The notes below the pieces were generated by a model that saw only the letters and a program-made list of their open reading frames with translations, did not search any database and was not told the origin of the DNA. Positions 46,264 to 55,099 of a stretch of DNA of 64,000 nucleotides are shown here, piece after piece. Position numbers and translations under genes: made by a program. Source of the DNA: Burkholderia cepacia (GTDB lineage: Bacteria; Pseudomonadota; Gammaproteobacteria; Burkholderiales; Burkholderiaceae); the NCBI RefSeq assembly GCF_001039005.1, contig NZ_LDWR01000011.1:248001-312000 (forward strand), read 5' to 3'. The stretch's first letter is position 1, and every line of letters starts with the position of its first letter.

Positions 46264-46300
46264 GAAAAAACGGCGGCGCAGGACAAACCTGCGCCGCCGC
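46264..46300 (-). terminator. Intrinsic terminator after the CBS-domain gene
   Basis: A perfect 12-bp stem CGGCGGCGCAGG/CCTGCGCCGCCG, read on the minus strand, is followed by TTTTTTC. It separates the CBS gene from the transporter-acyltransferase gene. Confidence 0.87.
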
Positions 46301-46348
46301 GTGCCGGATGGCGGCGCCCACGCATCACGGCGACGGGCGCGGCATGGT

Positions 46349-46804
46349 TCACGGCTTGTGCGCTTCGGCTTCCGATTCCGGCCAGTCGCGGATGTATGCC
46401 TTCAGCATCCGGTTCTCGAAGCTCTGCGCCTCGACGACCGTCTTCGCGACGTCGTAGAACGAGATGACGCCCATCAGCACCTTCTTGTCGAGCACGGGCA
46501 TGTAGCGCGCGTGGCGCTCGAGCATCATCCGGCGCACTTCGTTGACGTCGGTTTCCGGTGTGCACGTGAGCGGCTCGTCCATCACCTTGCGCACCTGCAC
46601 GTCTCCGATCGCGCCGCCGTTGGTGTGCAGGCGCAGGATGATCTCGCGGAACGTCAGCATCCCGACGAGATCGCCGTACTCCATCACGACGAGCGAACCG
46701 ATATCGTGCTCTGCCATCGTATCGACCGCCTCGCGCAGCGGCATATCGGGCGTCACCGTAAACAGCGTGTTGCCTTTCACTTTCAGAATATCGCTGACGC
46801 GCAT
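46349..46804 (-). CDS. Tandem CBS-domain protein
   Basis: A 151-residue protein made of two CBS motifs (about 1-60 and 75-130: MRVSDILKVKGNTLFTVTPD and VRKVMDEPLTCTPETDVNEV), forming a Bateman module that binds adenosyl ligands. No attached catalytic domain is present. Start ATG 46804 is preferred; the upstream frame is non-conserved. Function is unknown. Confidence 0.9.
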   Translation of the reverse strand: MRVSDILKVKGNTLFTVTPDMPLREAVDTMAEHDIGSLVVMEYGDLVGMLTFREIILRLHTNGGAIGDVQVRKVMDEPLTCTPETDVNEVRRMMLERHARYMPVLDKKVLMGVISFYDVAKTVVEAQSFENRMLKAYIRDWPESEAEAHKP

Positions 46805-46968
46805 CTTAGTCCCCTCATGCTTGAATGCGAATGCAAAACCTCTTTCGATCGTATCGGAAAGCCTGTCAAAAGGAAAGCTCAGGCCGGTGCGGTCAGCCGC
46901 CCCCCGCTTGCGGATGCCGGCCGCCCGCCGCACAATGATCCCATCGACAGCCGCCCGAGGAGACGGCC

Positions 46969-47286
46969 ATGGCGCATACGCATTCGGAGCAATTCGCGAG
47001 CTTCGCCGATTTCTACCCGTATTACCTGAACGAACACCAGAACCTGACGTCGCGGCGGCTGCACTTCATCGGCTCGCTCGGCGTGATCGGCTGCGTCGCG
47101 ATGGCGATCGCGACCGGCCACTGGCTGTGGCTGCCGGCGGCGGTCGTCTGCGGCTACGGGTTCGCGTGGGTCGGGCACTTCTTCTTCGAGAAAAACCGCC
47201 CGGCCACGTTCCGGCACCCGATCTACAGCCTGATGGGTGACTGGGTGATGTTCAAGGACATCTGCACCGGCAAGATTCCGCTGTAA
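46969..47286 (+). CDS. DUF962 (Mpo1-like) membrane protein
   Basis: A 105-residue protein with FADFYPYYLNEHQNLTSRRLHFIG, the DUF962 signature, and two to three hydrophobic segments (LGVIGCVAMAIATGHWLWL, AAVVCGYGFAWVGHFFF) plus EKNRPATFRHPIYSLMGD. Yeast Mpo1 in this family is a 2-hydroxy fatty acid dioxygenase using the conserved His residues; activity in bacteria is inferred. It is convergent with the YihY gene. Confidence 0.9.
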   Translation: MAHTHSEQFASFADFYPYYLNEHQNLTSRRLHFIGSLGVIGCVAMAIATGHWLWLPAAVVCGYGFAWVGHFFFEKNRPATFRHPIYSLMGDWVMFKDICTGKIPL

Positions 47287-47293
47287 TCACCGT

Positions 47294-48625
47294 TCACGCG
47301 GGCCGCGGCGGCCGCGCGTGCGGATCGGGTACGCCGTCCGGAGACTGCCCGGGAATACCCGCCGGCTGCGCGCCCGCGAGCCGGTGCGCGGCGATCAGTG
47401 AGGCGAGCGACACGTCGAAGCGGTCGCTCGACAGCACCGCGAGCAGCGCCGCACCGTCGACATGGCTGCGGCGCCGCTGCAACTGGTAGGTCAGCTCCGT
47501 GCGGTCGATCACCAGCACGTCGAACAGTTGCGCGAGCGTCAACTCTTCCGGGTTCGCGAGCAGGATGAAGCGCGGCGTGGCGTCGCCGCCGCCGTCGAGG
47601 CGCGCAATCCATTCCCGCTCTTCCATCGTCGTCAGCAACCGCTGCGCGGTTTCCATGTCGCACCGCAACATCGTCGCGAGCCGCATCGCCGTGTAACCGC
47701 GCTTGCCGGCCGCGCGCGCCTCGGCCAGCCGGGCGAGCAGCTCGAGCGCGTCGAGCAGGTCGCTGCCCGGATAGTGGATGCGGTGGAACTGGCCGACGCG
47801 GATCGCCGGCAGCGCGGAGGCCACCATCGCGCCGAGCAGCGCGATGAACCAGCTCAGGTACACCCACAGCAGGAACACGGGCAGCGCCGCGAACGCGCCG
47901 TAGACGGCCGTATAGGTCGGAATGCGCCGCACGTAGTAGCCGAAGCCGCGTTTCGCGAACTCGAACGCGATGGCCGCGAACAGCCCGCCGATCACCGCGT
48001 CGCGCCATGCGACCGTGCAGTTCGGCAGGTACACGTACAGCAGCGTGAACGCGAGCACCGTCAGCGGCAGCGACGCGAGCGCGAGCAGCCACTCGACGAT
48101 CGACGTGGACGGCCCCGCGCCGGTGAACGCGAGCGACTGCGTGAACAGGTACGACGAGATCGACAGGCTCACGCCGAACAGCAAGGGGCCAAGCGTGATC
48201 AGCGCCCAGTACGCAAGCACGCGCTGCGCGAACGGCCGCGGCTTGCGCACGCGCCAGATCAGGTTGAACGCCGATTCGATCGTCATCATCGTCATCACCG
48301 ACGTGACGACGAGCACGATCAAGCCGGCCGTCGTCAGCCCCTTGGCCTTCGACGCGAACTGGTTCAGGTACTTGAAGATCTGGACGTTGAACTGCGCGGG
48401 CATCAGGTGATCCGCGAGGAACCCCTGCAGCGAGATCTGGAACGACGCGAACATCGGGAACGCGGTGAACAGCGCGAACGCAACCGTCACGAGCGGCACG
48501 AGCGCCAGCATCGTCGTGAATGTCAGGCTGCCCGCCACTTGCGGGATGCGATCCTCGGCGCTGCGCCGGGCCGCGAACTGCGCGAGGCGCTTGAGGGTGT
48601 CGAGATCGACGCTCAACTTCGGCAA
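47294..48625 (-). CDS. YihY/virulence-factor BrkB family inner-membrane protein
   Basis: A 443-residue protein with six hydrophobic segments (residues about 30-270, e.g. VAGSLTFTTMLALVPLVTVAFALF, LLWVYLSWFIALLGA) typical of YihY. The C-terminal 150 residues look like a soluble winged-helix extension (LLTTMEEREWIARLD), longer than E. coli YihY (290). The old RNase BN label for this family is not supported. Function is unknown. Confidence 0.88.
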   Translation of the reverse strand: MPKLSVDLDTLKRLAQFAARRSAEDRIPQVAGSLTFTTMLALVPLVTVAFALFTAFPMFASFQISLQGFLADHLMPAQFNVQIFKYLNQFASKAKGLTTAGLIVLVVTSVMTMMTIESAFNLIWRVRKPRPFAQRVLAYWALITLGPLLFGVSLSISSYLFTQSLAFTGAGPSTSIVEWLLALASLPLTVLAFTLLYVYLPNCTVAWRDAVIGGLFAAIAFEFAKRGFGYYVRRIPTYTAVYGAFAALPVFLLWVYLSWFIALLGAMVASALPAIRVGQFHRIHYPGSDLLDALELLARLAEARAAGKRGYTAMRLATMLRCDMETAQRLLTTMEEREWIARLDGGGDATPRFILLANPEELTLAQLFDVLVIDRTELTYQLQRRRSHVDGAALLAVLSSDRFDVSLASLIAAHRLAGAQPAGIPGQSPDGVPDPHARPPRPA

Positions 48626-48766
48626 ACGGCTTCTCCTTCCTGATGCCGCGCGCCTGATGGCGCGCCGCCGCCGCGCTGCGCGACGGCTTCAGCCCCTATA
48701 ATAGCCGCTCGATCCAGCAGGGGCCGACTGCACCGGGCACGCGCGCGGCCGCACGCGGCTCCGTAG

Positions 48767-49770
<1,004 letters not shown>

Positions 49771-49788
49771 CCCTTACGCGACAAGGTG

Positions 49789-51210
49789 ATGATGTCCTCC
49801 GAAGCTTTCGTTTCCGCGTGCCGCGACGCGATCGGCGCCGACCACGTGCTGACCGACCCGCACGATACCGAACCGTTCCTGACCGACTGGCGGCGCCGCT
49901 ACAAGGGTGCCGCGTGCGCGGTGCTGAAGCCCGCCGACACGACCGAAGTTGCCGCGCTCGTGAAGCTGGCCAACGCGCACGGCATCGCGCTCGTGCCGCA
50001 AGGCGGCAACACGGGCCTCGCCGGAGGCGCAACGCCCGACGCGAGCGGCAGCCAGGCCGTCCTGAGCGTCGCGCGGCTGAACCGCCTGCGCGCGCTCGAT
50101 CCGCACAACAACACGATCACCGTCGAAGCCGGCGTGATCCTCGCCGACGTGCAGGCGCGCGCCCGCGAAGGCGGCCGGCTGTTCGCGCTGAGCCTCGCGG
50201 CGGAAGGCAGCTGCACGATCGGCGGCAACCTGTCGACCAATGCGGGCGGCACCGCGGTGCTGCGCTACGGCAACGCGCGCGAGCTGTGCCTCGGGCTCGA
50301 GGTCGTGACGCCGCAGGGCGAGATCTGGGACGGCCTGCGCGGACTGCGCAAGGACAACACGGGCTACGACCTGCGCGACCTGTTCATCGGCGCGGAAGGC
50401 ACGCTCGGGATCATCACCGCGGCCGTGATGAAGCTGCACCCGCTGCCGGCCGCGCAGGTCACGGCACTGGCCGCGCTCGAGTCACCGCACGCGGCGCTCG
50501 ATTTCCTCGCGCTCGCGCAGCGCGCGGCCGGGCCGCTGCTGACCGGCTTCGAGCTGATGTCGGATTTCTGCATGCAGCTGGTCGGCAAGCACTACCCGCA
50601 ACTGCGCTACCCGTTCGCGCAGACGCATGCGCAGACGGTGCTGCTCGAACTGTCCGACAACGAAAGCGAAGCCCATGCGCGCGCGCTGTTCGAGAAACTG
50701 ATGGAAGAAGCGTTCGAGGCCGGGCTCGTGGTCGACGCGGTGGTCGCGGAGAATCTCGCGCAGTCGCGCGCGTTCTGGGACCTGCGCGAGCACATCCCGC
50801 TCGCGCAGGCCGACGAAGGGCTCAACATCAAGCACGACATCGCGGTGCCGATCTCGTCGGTCGCGCGTTTCATCGACGAGACCGACGCGGCAATCCAGCA
50901 GGCCGCGCCGGGCGCGCGGATGGTCACGTTCGGCCACCTCGGCGACGGCAACCTGCACTACAACGTGCAGATGCCCGAAGGCGGCGATCCGAAAGCGTTC
51001 CTTGCCGCGTTCCAGGCACCGATCAACCGGATCGTCTACGACAACGTGCACCGCCACCGCGGCACGATCAGTGCGGAGCACGGCATCGGCCAGCTGAAGA
51101 TCGACGATGCGCAGCGCTACAAGTCGCCGGTCGAAACGACGCTGATGCGCACGCTGAAGACCGCGCTGGACCCGCGCGGCCTGATGAACCCCGGCAAGGT
51201 CCTGCGCTGA
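49789..51210 (+). CDS. FAD-linked D-2-hydroxyacid dehydrogenase (D-lactate/D-2-hydroxyglutarate type)
   Basis: A 473-residue VAO-fold flavoprotein of the GlcD/D-2HGDH group. The PCMH FAD-binding domain (about 35-215) includes LVPQGGNTGLAGGATPD and IGGNLSTNAGGTAVLRYGN. The C-terminal domain contains FGHLGDGNLHYNVQ and SAEHGIGQLK, with His residues for a divalent metal and substrate. Start is ambiguous among GTG 49786 and ATGs 49789/49792. It is 18 bp after the DUF2069 gene. Confidence 0.9.
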   Translation: MMSSEAFVSACRDAIGADHVLTDPHDTEPFLTDWRRRYKGAACAVLKPADTTEVAALVKLANAHGIALVPQGGNTGLAGGATPDASGSQAVLSVARLNRLRALDPHNNTITVEAGVILADVQARAREGGRLFALSLAAEGSCTIGGNLSTNAGGTAVLRYGNARELCLGLEVVTPQGEIWDGLRGLRKDNTGYDLRDLFIGAEGTLGIITAAVMKLHPLPAAQVTALAALESPHAALDFLALAQRAAGPLLTGFELMSDFCMQLVGKHYPQLRYPFAQTHAQTVLLELSDNESEAHARALFEKLMEEAFEAGLVVDAVVAENLAQSRAFWDLREHIPLAQADEGLNIKHDIAVPISSVARFIDETDAAIQQAAPGARMVTFGHLGDGNLHYNVQMPEGGDPKAFLAAFQAPINRIVYDNVHRHRGTISAEHGIGQLKIDDAQRYKSPVETTLMRTLKTALDPRGLMNPGKVLR

Positions 51211-51235
51211 ACCCGCCCACTCCGGAGCGAAGCCC

Positions 51236-52066
51236 GTGAAAGTCCGCGTCCTGTCCGACCTGCATCTCGAAAGCAACCAGCCCGACACCATCGCGCATGC
51301 CGACGCGGATCTCGTCGTACTGGCCGGCGACATCCACAATCACGCGGAAGGGCTGCGCTGGGCCGCCGAGACGTTCGACCCTGACGTGCCGGTGATCTAC
51401 GTGCCGGGCAACCACGAGTACTACGACGGGGAATTCGGCGCGCTGGAGACGGCGATGCGCGACGCCGCGCATACGCTCGACAACGTGCATTACCTGAACA
51501 ACGGCGTCTACGTCGATCCCGAACAGCGCTTCCGCGTGCTCGGCACGACGCTCTGGGCCGATTTCTCACTGTTCGGCGCGGACGACGCCAGCATCGCCAA
51601 TGCAATCGACGCCGCGCTGCGCGTGATGCTCGATTTCAAGGGATTGATCCAGGTGACCTGGCCGCACGACGCGGCGCTGCATGCGGCACCGGGCGCCGCG
51701 GAACGGGATTTCTCGCCCGCCGACGCGATCGCGTTGCATCGGCAAGGCCGCGCGTGGCTGGAAGCGCAGCTCGCGGTGCCGTTCGCGGGCCGGACGATCG
51801 TCGTCACCCATCATGCGCCGCACCGGCGCTCGCTGGCGGAACGCTATGCGCAAGACCTCGCTTCGGCGGGATTCGTCACGGACATGGCGGAACTGGTGCG
51901 GCCGCCGGTGGATCTGTGGCTCCACGGCCACACGCATACGTCATTCGACTACGTTGCGGACGGCGGCACACGCGTGGTGTGCAACCCGCGCGGCTACATC
52001 CACCGGCGCACCGGCGAACGGGAAAATACCGCGTTCGCGTGGGACAAGGTCGTCGAGCTCGGCTGA
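51236..52066 (+). CDS. Calcineurin-like metallophosphoesterase
   Basis: A 276-residue phosphoesterase with the five metal-binding blocks: LSDLHLES (DXH), LAGDIHNH (GDXXH), PGNHEYY (GNHE), VTHHAPH and HGHTHTS. The start is GTG 51236 with CCGGAG upstream. It lies 25 bp after the FAD enzyme gene and is probably cotranscribed. The substrate is unknown. Confidence 0.9.
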   Translation: MKVRVLSDLHLESNQPDTIAHADADLVVLAGDIHNHAEGLRWAAETFDPDVPVIYVPGNHEYYDGEFGALETAMRDAAHTLDNVHYLNNGVYVDPEQRFRVLGTTLWADFSLFGADDASIANAIDAALRVMLDFKGLIQVTWPHDAALHAAPGAAERDFSPADAIALHRQGRAWLEAQLAVPFAGRTIVVTHHAPHRRSLAERYAQDLASAGFVTDMAELVRPPVDLWLHGHTHTSFDYVADGGTRVVCNPRGYIHRRTGERENTAFAWDKVVELG

Positions 52067-52125
52067 ACGCCGGCCCGCCCGGCCGCGTTGCGCGGCCTAC
52101 TCCGACCCGAGCTGATATGACCCGA

Positions 52126-52290
52126 TCAGCGGTCGTTACGGCGCGCGCCGTGCTGGGCCTCGCGCACGCGCACCGGCACCGGCTTCATCTGCGCCTTCGC
52201 CTTCATCGCACGCAGCAGGTCGCGGGTCGCCGCGGCGGCAGCGGCCGCGCCAAGCAGGACGCCAAGGCCGATCATCAGGTGCGTATCCAT
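52126..52290 (-). CDS. Small single-span membrane protein, 54 aa
   Basis: MDTHLMIGLGVLLGAAAAAA forms one hydrophobic segment, followed by an Arg/Lys-rich cytoplasmic tail. GGAG lies upstream of ATG 52290. No family is recognised; it is convergent with the phosphoesterase gene. Confidence 0.6.
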   Translation of the reverse strand: MDTHLMIGLGVLLGAAAAAAATRDLLRAMKAKAQMKPVPVRVREAQHGARRNDR

Positions 52291-52407
52291 TGCTACTCCG
52301 GTGTGACGTATCTCGATAATTCCCACAGTATCAAACTGTCTGGCACGCGTTCGTAAAAAAATGTTGCGTGAAGGACAAATCTGGTCAGATTGCGGTCGAC
52401 CGCGCGC

Positions 52408-53349
52408 TCATGTCGCACGCGTGTACTGCTCGAGCGCGGCTTCGTCGGCTTCGAGCGTGGTCGGCAGCTCGTCGCGCAGGAAATCGACCCAGGTGCGAAT
52501 TTTCGCGTCGAGGTACTGGCGCGACGGGTACAACGCGTAGATGTTCATCACGTGCGACCGGTACTCGGGCATCACGCGCACGATGTGTCCGCTGCGCAGC
52601 CAGCCGATCGCCGAATAAAGCGGCAGCCCGCCGACCCCCATCCCCTCCCGCACGGCCACCGCGAGCGCCTCGGCGACGTTCACGCGAAACGGCGGCGCCG
52701 TGATCGGGACGATCTCGTCGCCGTTCGGCCCCGCCAGCACCCATTCGTCGTAGTGAAAGCCCGGCGCGACCATCCCGAGGCACACGTGCTGCGCGAGATC
52801 CGCCGGCCGCAGCGGCACGCCGTGCGCCTCGACGTAGCCGGGCGACGCGCACACCACGCTGTAGCTCTCGCCGAGCCGCTGCGACACGAGCCCCGAATCG
52901 GGCAGATCGCGGCCGACGACGATCGCGACGTCGTACCCCTCGTCGAGCAGATCGGGCATCCGCTGCGCGAGCGTCAACTCGACGTGCACGTCCGGATAGC
53001 GCTCGCGATAGCGCGCGATGGCCGGCACCAGGTAGTGCTGGCCGAGGCTCGTGAAGCAATGGACCTTCAGCTTGCCCGACGGCCGCGCGTGCGCGTCGCC
53101 CGCCTCGGCTTCGGCCTGGTCGACATACGCGAGGATCTGCTCGCAACGCTGCAGATAGCGCTCACCGGCTTCGGTCAGCGCGATCCGCCGCGTCGTGCGG
53201 TTCAGGAGACGCGTGCGCAGGTGCGCCTCGAGATCCGAGACCGCGCGCGACGCGTAGGCGGTGGTCGAATTCATCTGCTGGGCGGCCGCGGTAAAGCTTC
53301 CCGCGTCGACCACACGGACGAATACCCGCATGTTTTGTAACGTATCCAT
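52408..53349 (-). CDS. LysR-family regulator of the adjacent efflux operon (AaeR/FusR-like)
   Basis: A 313-residue LysR protein starting at ATG 53349 (MDTLQNMRVFVRVVDAGSFT). The winged helix (SFTAAAQQMNSTTAYASRAV) and the following effector-binding domain are complete. It is divergent from the efflux operon; an inverted repeat TTGTTG/CAACAA lies 28 bp before its start. Control of the operon, with an aromatic acid as effector, is inferred from this arrangement. Confidence 0.92.
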   Translation of the reverse strand: MDTLQNMRVFVRVVDAGSFTAAAQQMNSTTAYASRAVSDLEAHLRTRLLNRTTRRIALTEAGERYLQRCEQILAYVDQAEAEAGDAHARPSGKLKVHCFTSLGQHYLVPAIARYRERYPDVHVELTLAQRMPDLLDEGYDVAIVVGRDLPDSGLVSQRLGESYSVVCASPGYVEAHGVPLRPADLAQHVCLGMVAPGFHYDEWVLAGPNGDEIVPITAPPFRVNVAEALAVAVREGMGVGGLPLYSAIGWLRSGHIVRVMPEYRSHVMNIYALYPSRQYLDAKIRTWVDFLRDELPTTLEADEAALEQYTRAT

Positions 53350-53376
53350 CCCAATACCCGTTTGAATCCGGAGGGA

Positions 53377-53397
53377 TTGTTGCACAGAGGCCAACAA
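53377..53397. promoter_or_regulatory. Inverted repeat, candidate LysR operator
   Basis: A perfect 6-bp inverted repeat TTGTTG-N9-CAACAA in the divergent region, matching the T-N11-A symmetry of LysR sites. Confidence 0.5.
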
Positions 53398-53440
53398 ATA
53401 TTATCTCAGGATTCGTAAAAATGACTTGCACCGTTGTCCA

Positions 53441-53469
53441 TTTATTCAGGAATCGCTGAAAAATATAAT
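53441..53469 (+). promoter_or_regulatory. Candidate sigma-70 promoter of the efflux operon
   Basis: TTTATT (53441-53446), 17 bases, TATAAT (53464-53469). The -10 is perfect and the -35 is poor, as expected for an activator-dependent promoter; the LysR-type repeat is centred about 60 bp upstream of the -35/-10 region. Confidence 0.5.
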
Positions 53470-53506
53470 CGCATCCGGCTCATCTATATCCGAAAGGGAG
53501 AAAATC

Positions 53507-55084
53507 GTGCAGTCTCCGGCAACAAAAGGGACGCTCGCACTGGCGGTTCTTGCAGTCTCATTAATAATGGCCGGATGCGCCAGCATGGGCGACAACAAGC
53601 CGCAGTCGGCCCGCCTCGAAGCGAACGCGCTCGACGCCGGGGCGGCCATCCGCGCGGCCGACCGTGACGCGGGCTGGCCCGCGGCCGACTGGTGGCGCGC
53701 CTACCGCGATCCGCAACTCGACACGTGGGTCGCCGCCGCCCAGGCCAGCAACCCGACGCTCGCGGCCGCCGAGGCACGGGTGCGCGAAGCGCAGGCAATG
53801 GCGCGTGTCGCCCGCTCGGCCGAACTGCCGCAGATCAACGGCAACCTGTCGCTGATGCGCGAGCACTGGCCCGACAACGTGTACTACGGCCCGGGCCCGC
53901 TCGCGAACGCCGATACCTGGAACAACACGGGCACGCTCGGCCTGTCGTACCACCTCGACCTGTGGGGCAAGGACAAGAACACGACCGAGCGCGCACTCGA
54001 CACCGCGCATGCGACCGCCGCCGACGCGCGTGCGGCGAAGCTCGAGCTCGAAGTCAACGTCGTGCGCGCGTATGTCGGCATGTCGATGAACTATGCGCTG
54101 CTCGACCTCGCGCACGAAACCTTCGAACGCCAGCGCTCGCTCGCCGATCTCGCGCGCAAGCGGCTGCAGGCCGGCCTCGGCACGCAGCTCGAAGTAAGCC
54201 AGGCGGAATCGACGCTGCCCGACTACGAACGCCAGATCGACAGCTACGAAGAAGCGATCCAGCTCGCGCGCCACCAGCTCGCCGCGCTGGCCGGCAAGGG
54301 CCCGGGCGCAGGCGACGCGATCAAGCGGCCGCAGCTCTCGCTCGACGCGCCGGCCGGCCTGCCGTCGGCCATGCCGGCCGACCTGCTCGGCCGCCGCCCC
54401 GACGTGGTCGCGGCGCGCTGGACGGTCGACGCGCAGGCGCGCGGCATCGATGTCGCGAAGGCGTCGTTCTACCCGAACATCGACCTGCTCGCGACGGTCG
54501 GCGGCTTCGGCGTGACCGCGCCGTTCACCGACTTCCTGCGCGCGATGAACGGCGGCTGGACGGCCGGCCCCGCGCTGTCGCTGCCGATCTTCGAAGGCGG
54601 CCGGCTGCGCGCGCAGCTCGGCGCGGCAACGGCCGGCTACGACCAGGCAGTCGAGCGCTACAACCAGACGATCGTCGGCGCGCTCAAGGACATCGCCGAC
54701 CAGGTCGTGCGGATCCGTTCGCTCGATACGCAGAAGAAGGACGCCGCACGCTCGGTGGCCGCCAACGACCGCAGCTACCAGCTGTCGCGCGAAGGCTTCC
54801 GCCGCGGGCTGACCGATTACGTGAACGTGCTGATCGCGCAACAGCAACTGCTGCGCGCGCAGGAGACGGCCGCCCGCATCGATGCGGAACGCCTCGCCGC
54901 GCATGCGCAGTTGATGGCCGCGCTCGGCGGCGGTGTAGAAACGGGCCGCGACGTTCGGGGCGGCCATCCGCCGAATGACGAACCCGCTGCGGCCGCCGCG
55001 TCGGGTGCAAAACCCGCCGCGGCGGTCGCCCGGCCCGCGCAGGTCGCCACCGCCGGCGCGTCCGGCGTGCCGGCCGCACGGTAA
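53507..55084 (+). CDS. NodT-family outer membrane efflux lipoprotein
   Basis: The TolC-like outer-membrane channel of a tripartite exporter. GTG 53507 follows AAAGGGAG. The 525-residue protein has a lipoprotein signal ending IMAGC and two OEP repeats with long alpha-helical tunnels (from LDTWVAAAQASNPTLAAAEARV). DLLGRRPDVVAARWTVDAQA is a family hallmark, and an Ala-rich tail ends it. It is first in a four-gene efflux operon. Confidence 0.93.
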   Translation: MQSPATKGTLALAVLAVSLIMAGCASMGDNKPQSARLEANALDAGAAIRAADRDAGWPAADWWRAYRDPQLDTWVAAAQASNPTLAAAEARVREAQAMARVARSAELPQINGNLSLMREHWPDNVYYGPGPLANADTWNNTGTLGLSYHLDLWGKDKNTTERALDTAHATAADARAAKLELEVNVVRAYVGMSMNYALLDLAHETFERQRSLADLARKRLQAGLGTQLEVSQAESTLPDYERQIDSYEEAIQLARHQLAALAGKGPGAGDAIKRPQLSLDAPAGLPSAMPADLLGRRPDVVAARWTVDAQARGIDVAKASFYPNIDLLATVGGFGVTAPFTDFLRAMNGGWTAGPALSLPIFEGGRLRAQLGAATAGYDQAVERYNQTIVGALKDIADQVVRIRSLDTQKKDAARSVAANDRSYQLSREGFRRGLTDYVNVLIAQQQLLRAQETAARIDAERLAAHAQLMAALGGGVETGRDVRGGHPPNDEPAAAAASGAKPAAAVARPAQVATAGASGVPAAR

Positions 55085-55099
55085 CGCGGAGCGCCCGCC

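Noticed and set aside
44506..46467. A 653-codon plus-strand frame opposite the transporter-acyltransferase gene
   Set aside because: Antisense shadow; the opposite strand has clear MFS and PlsC motifs.
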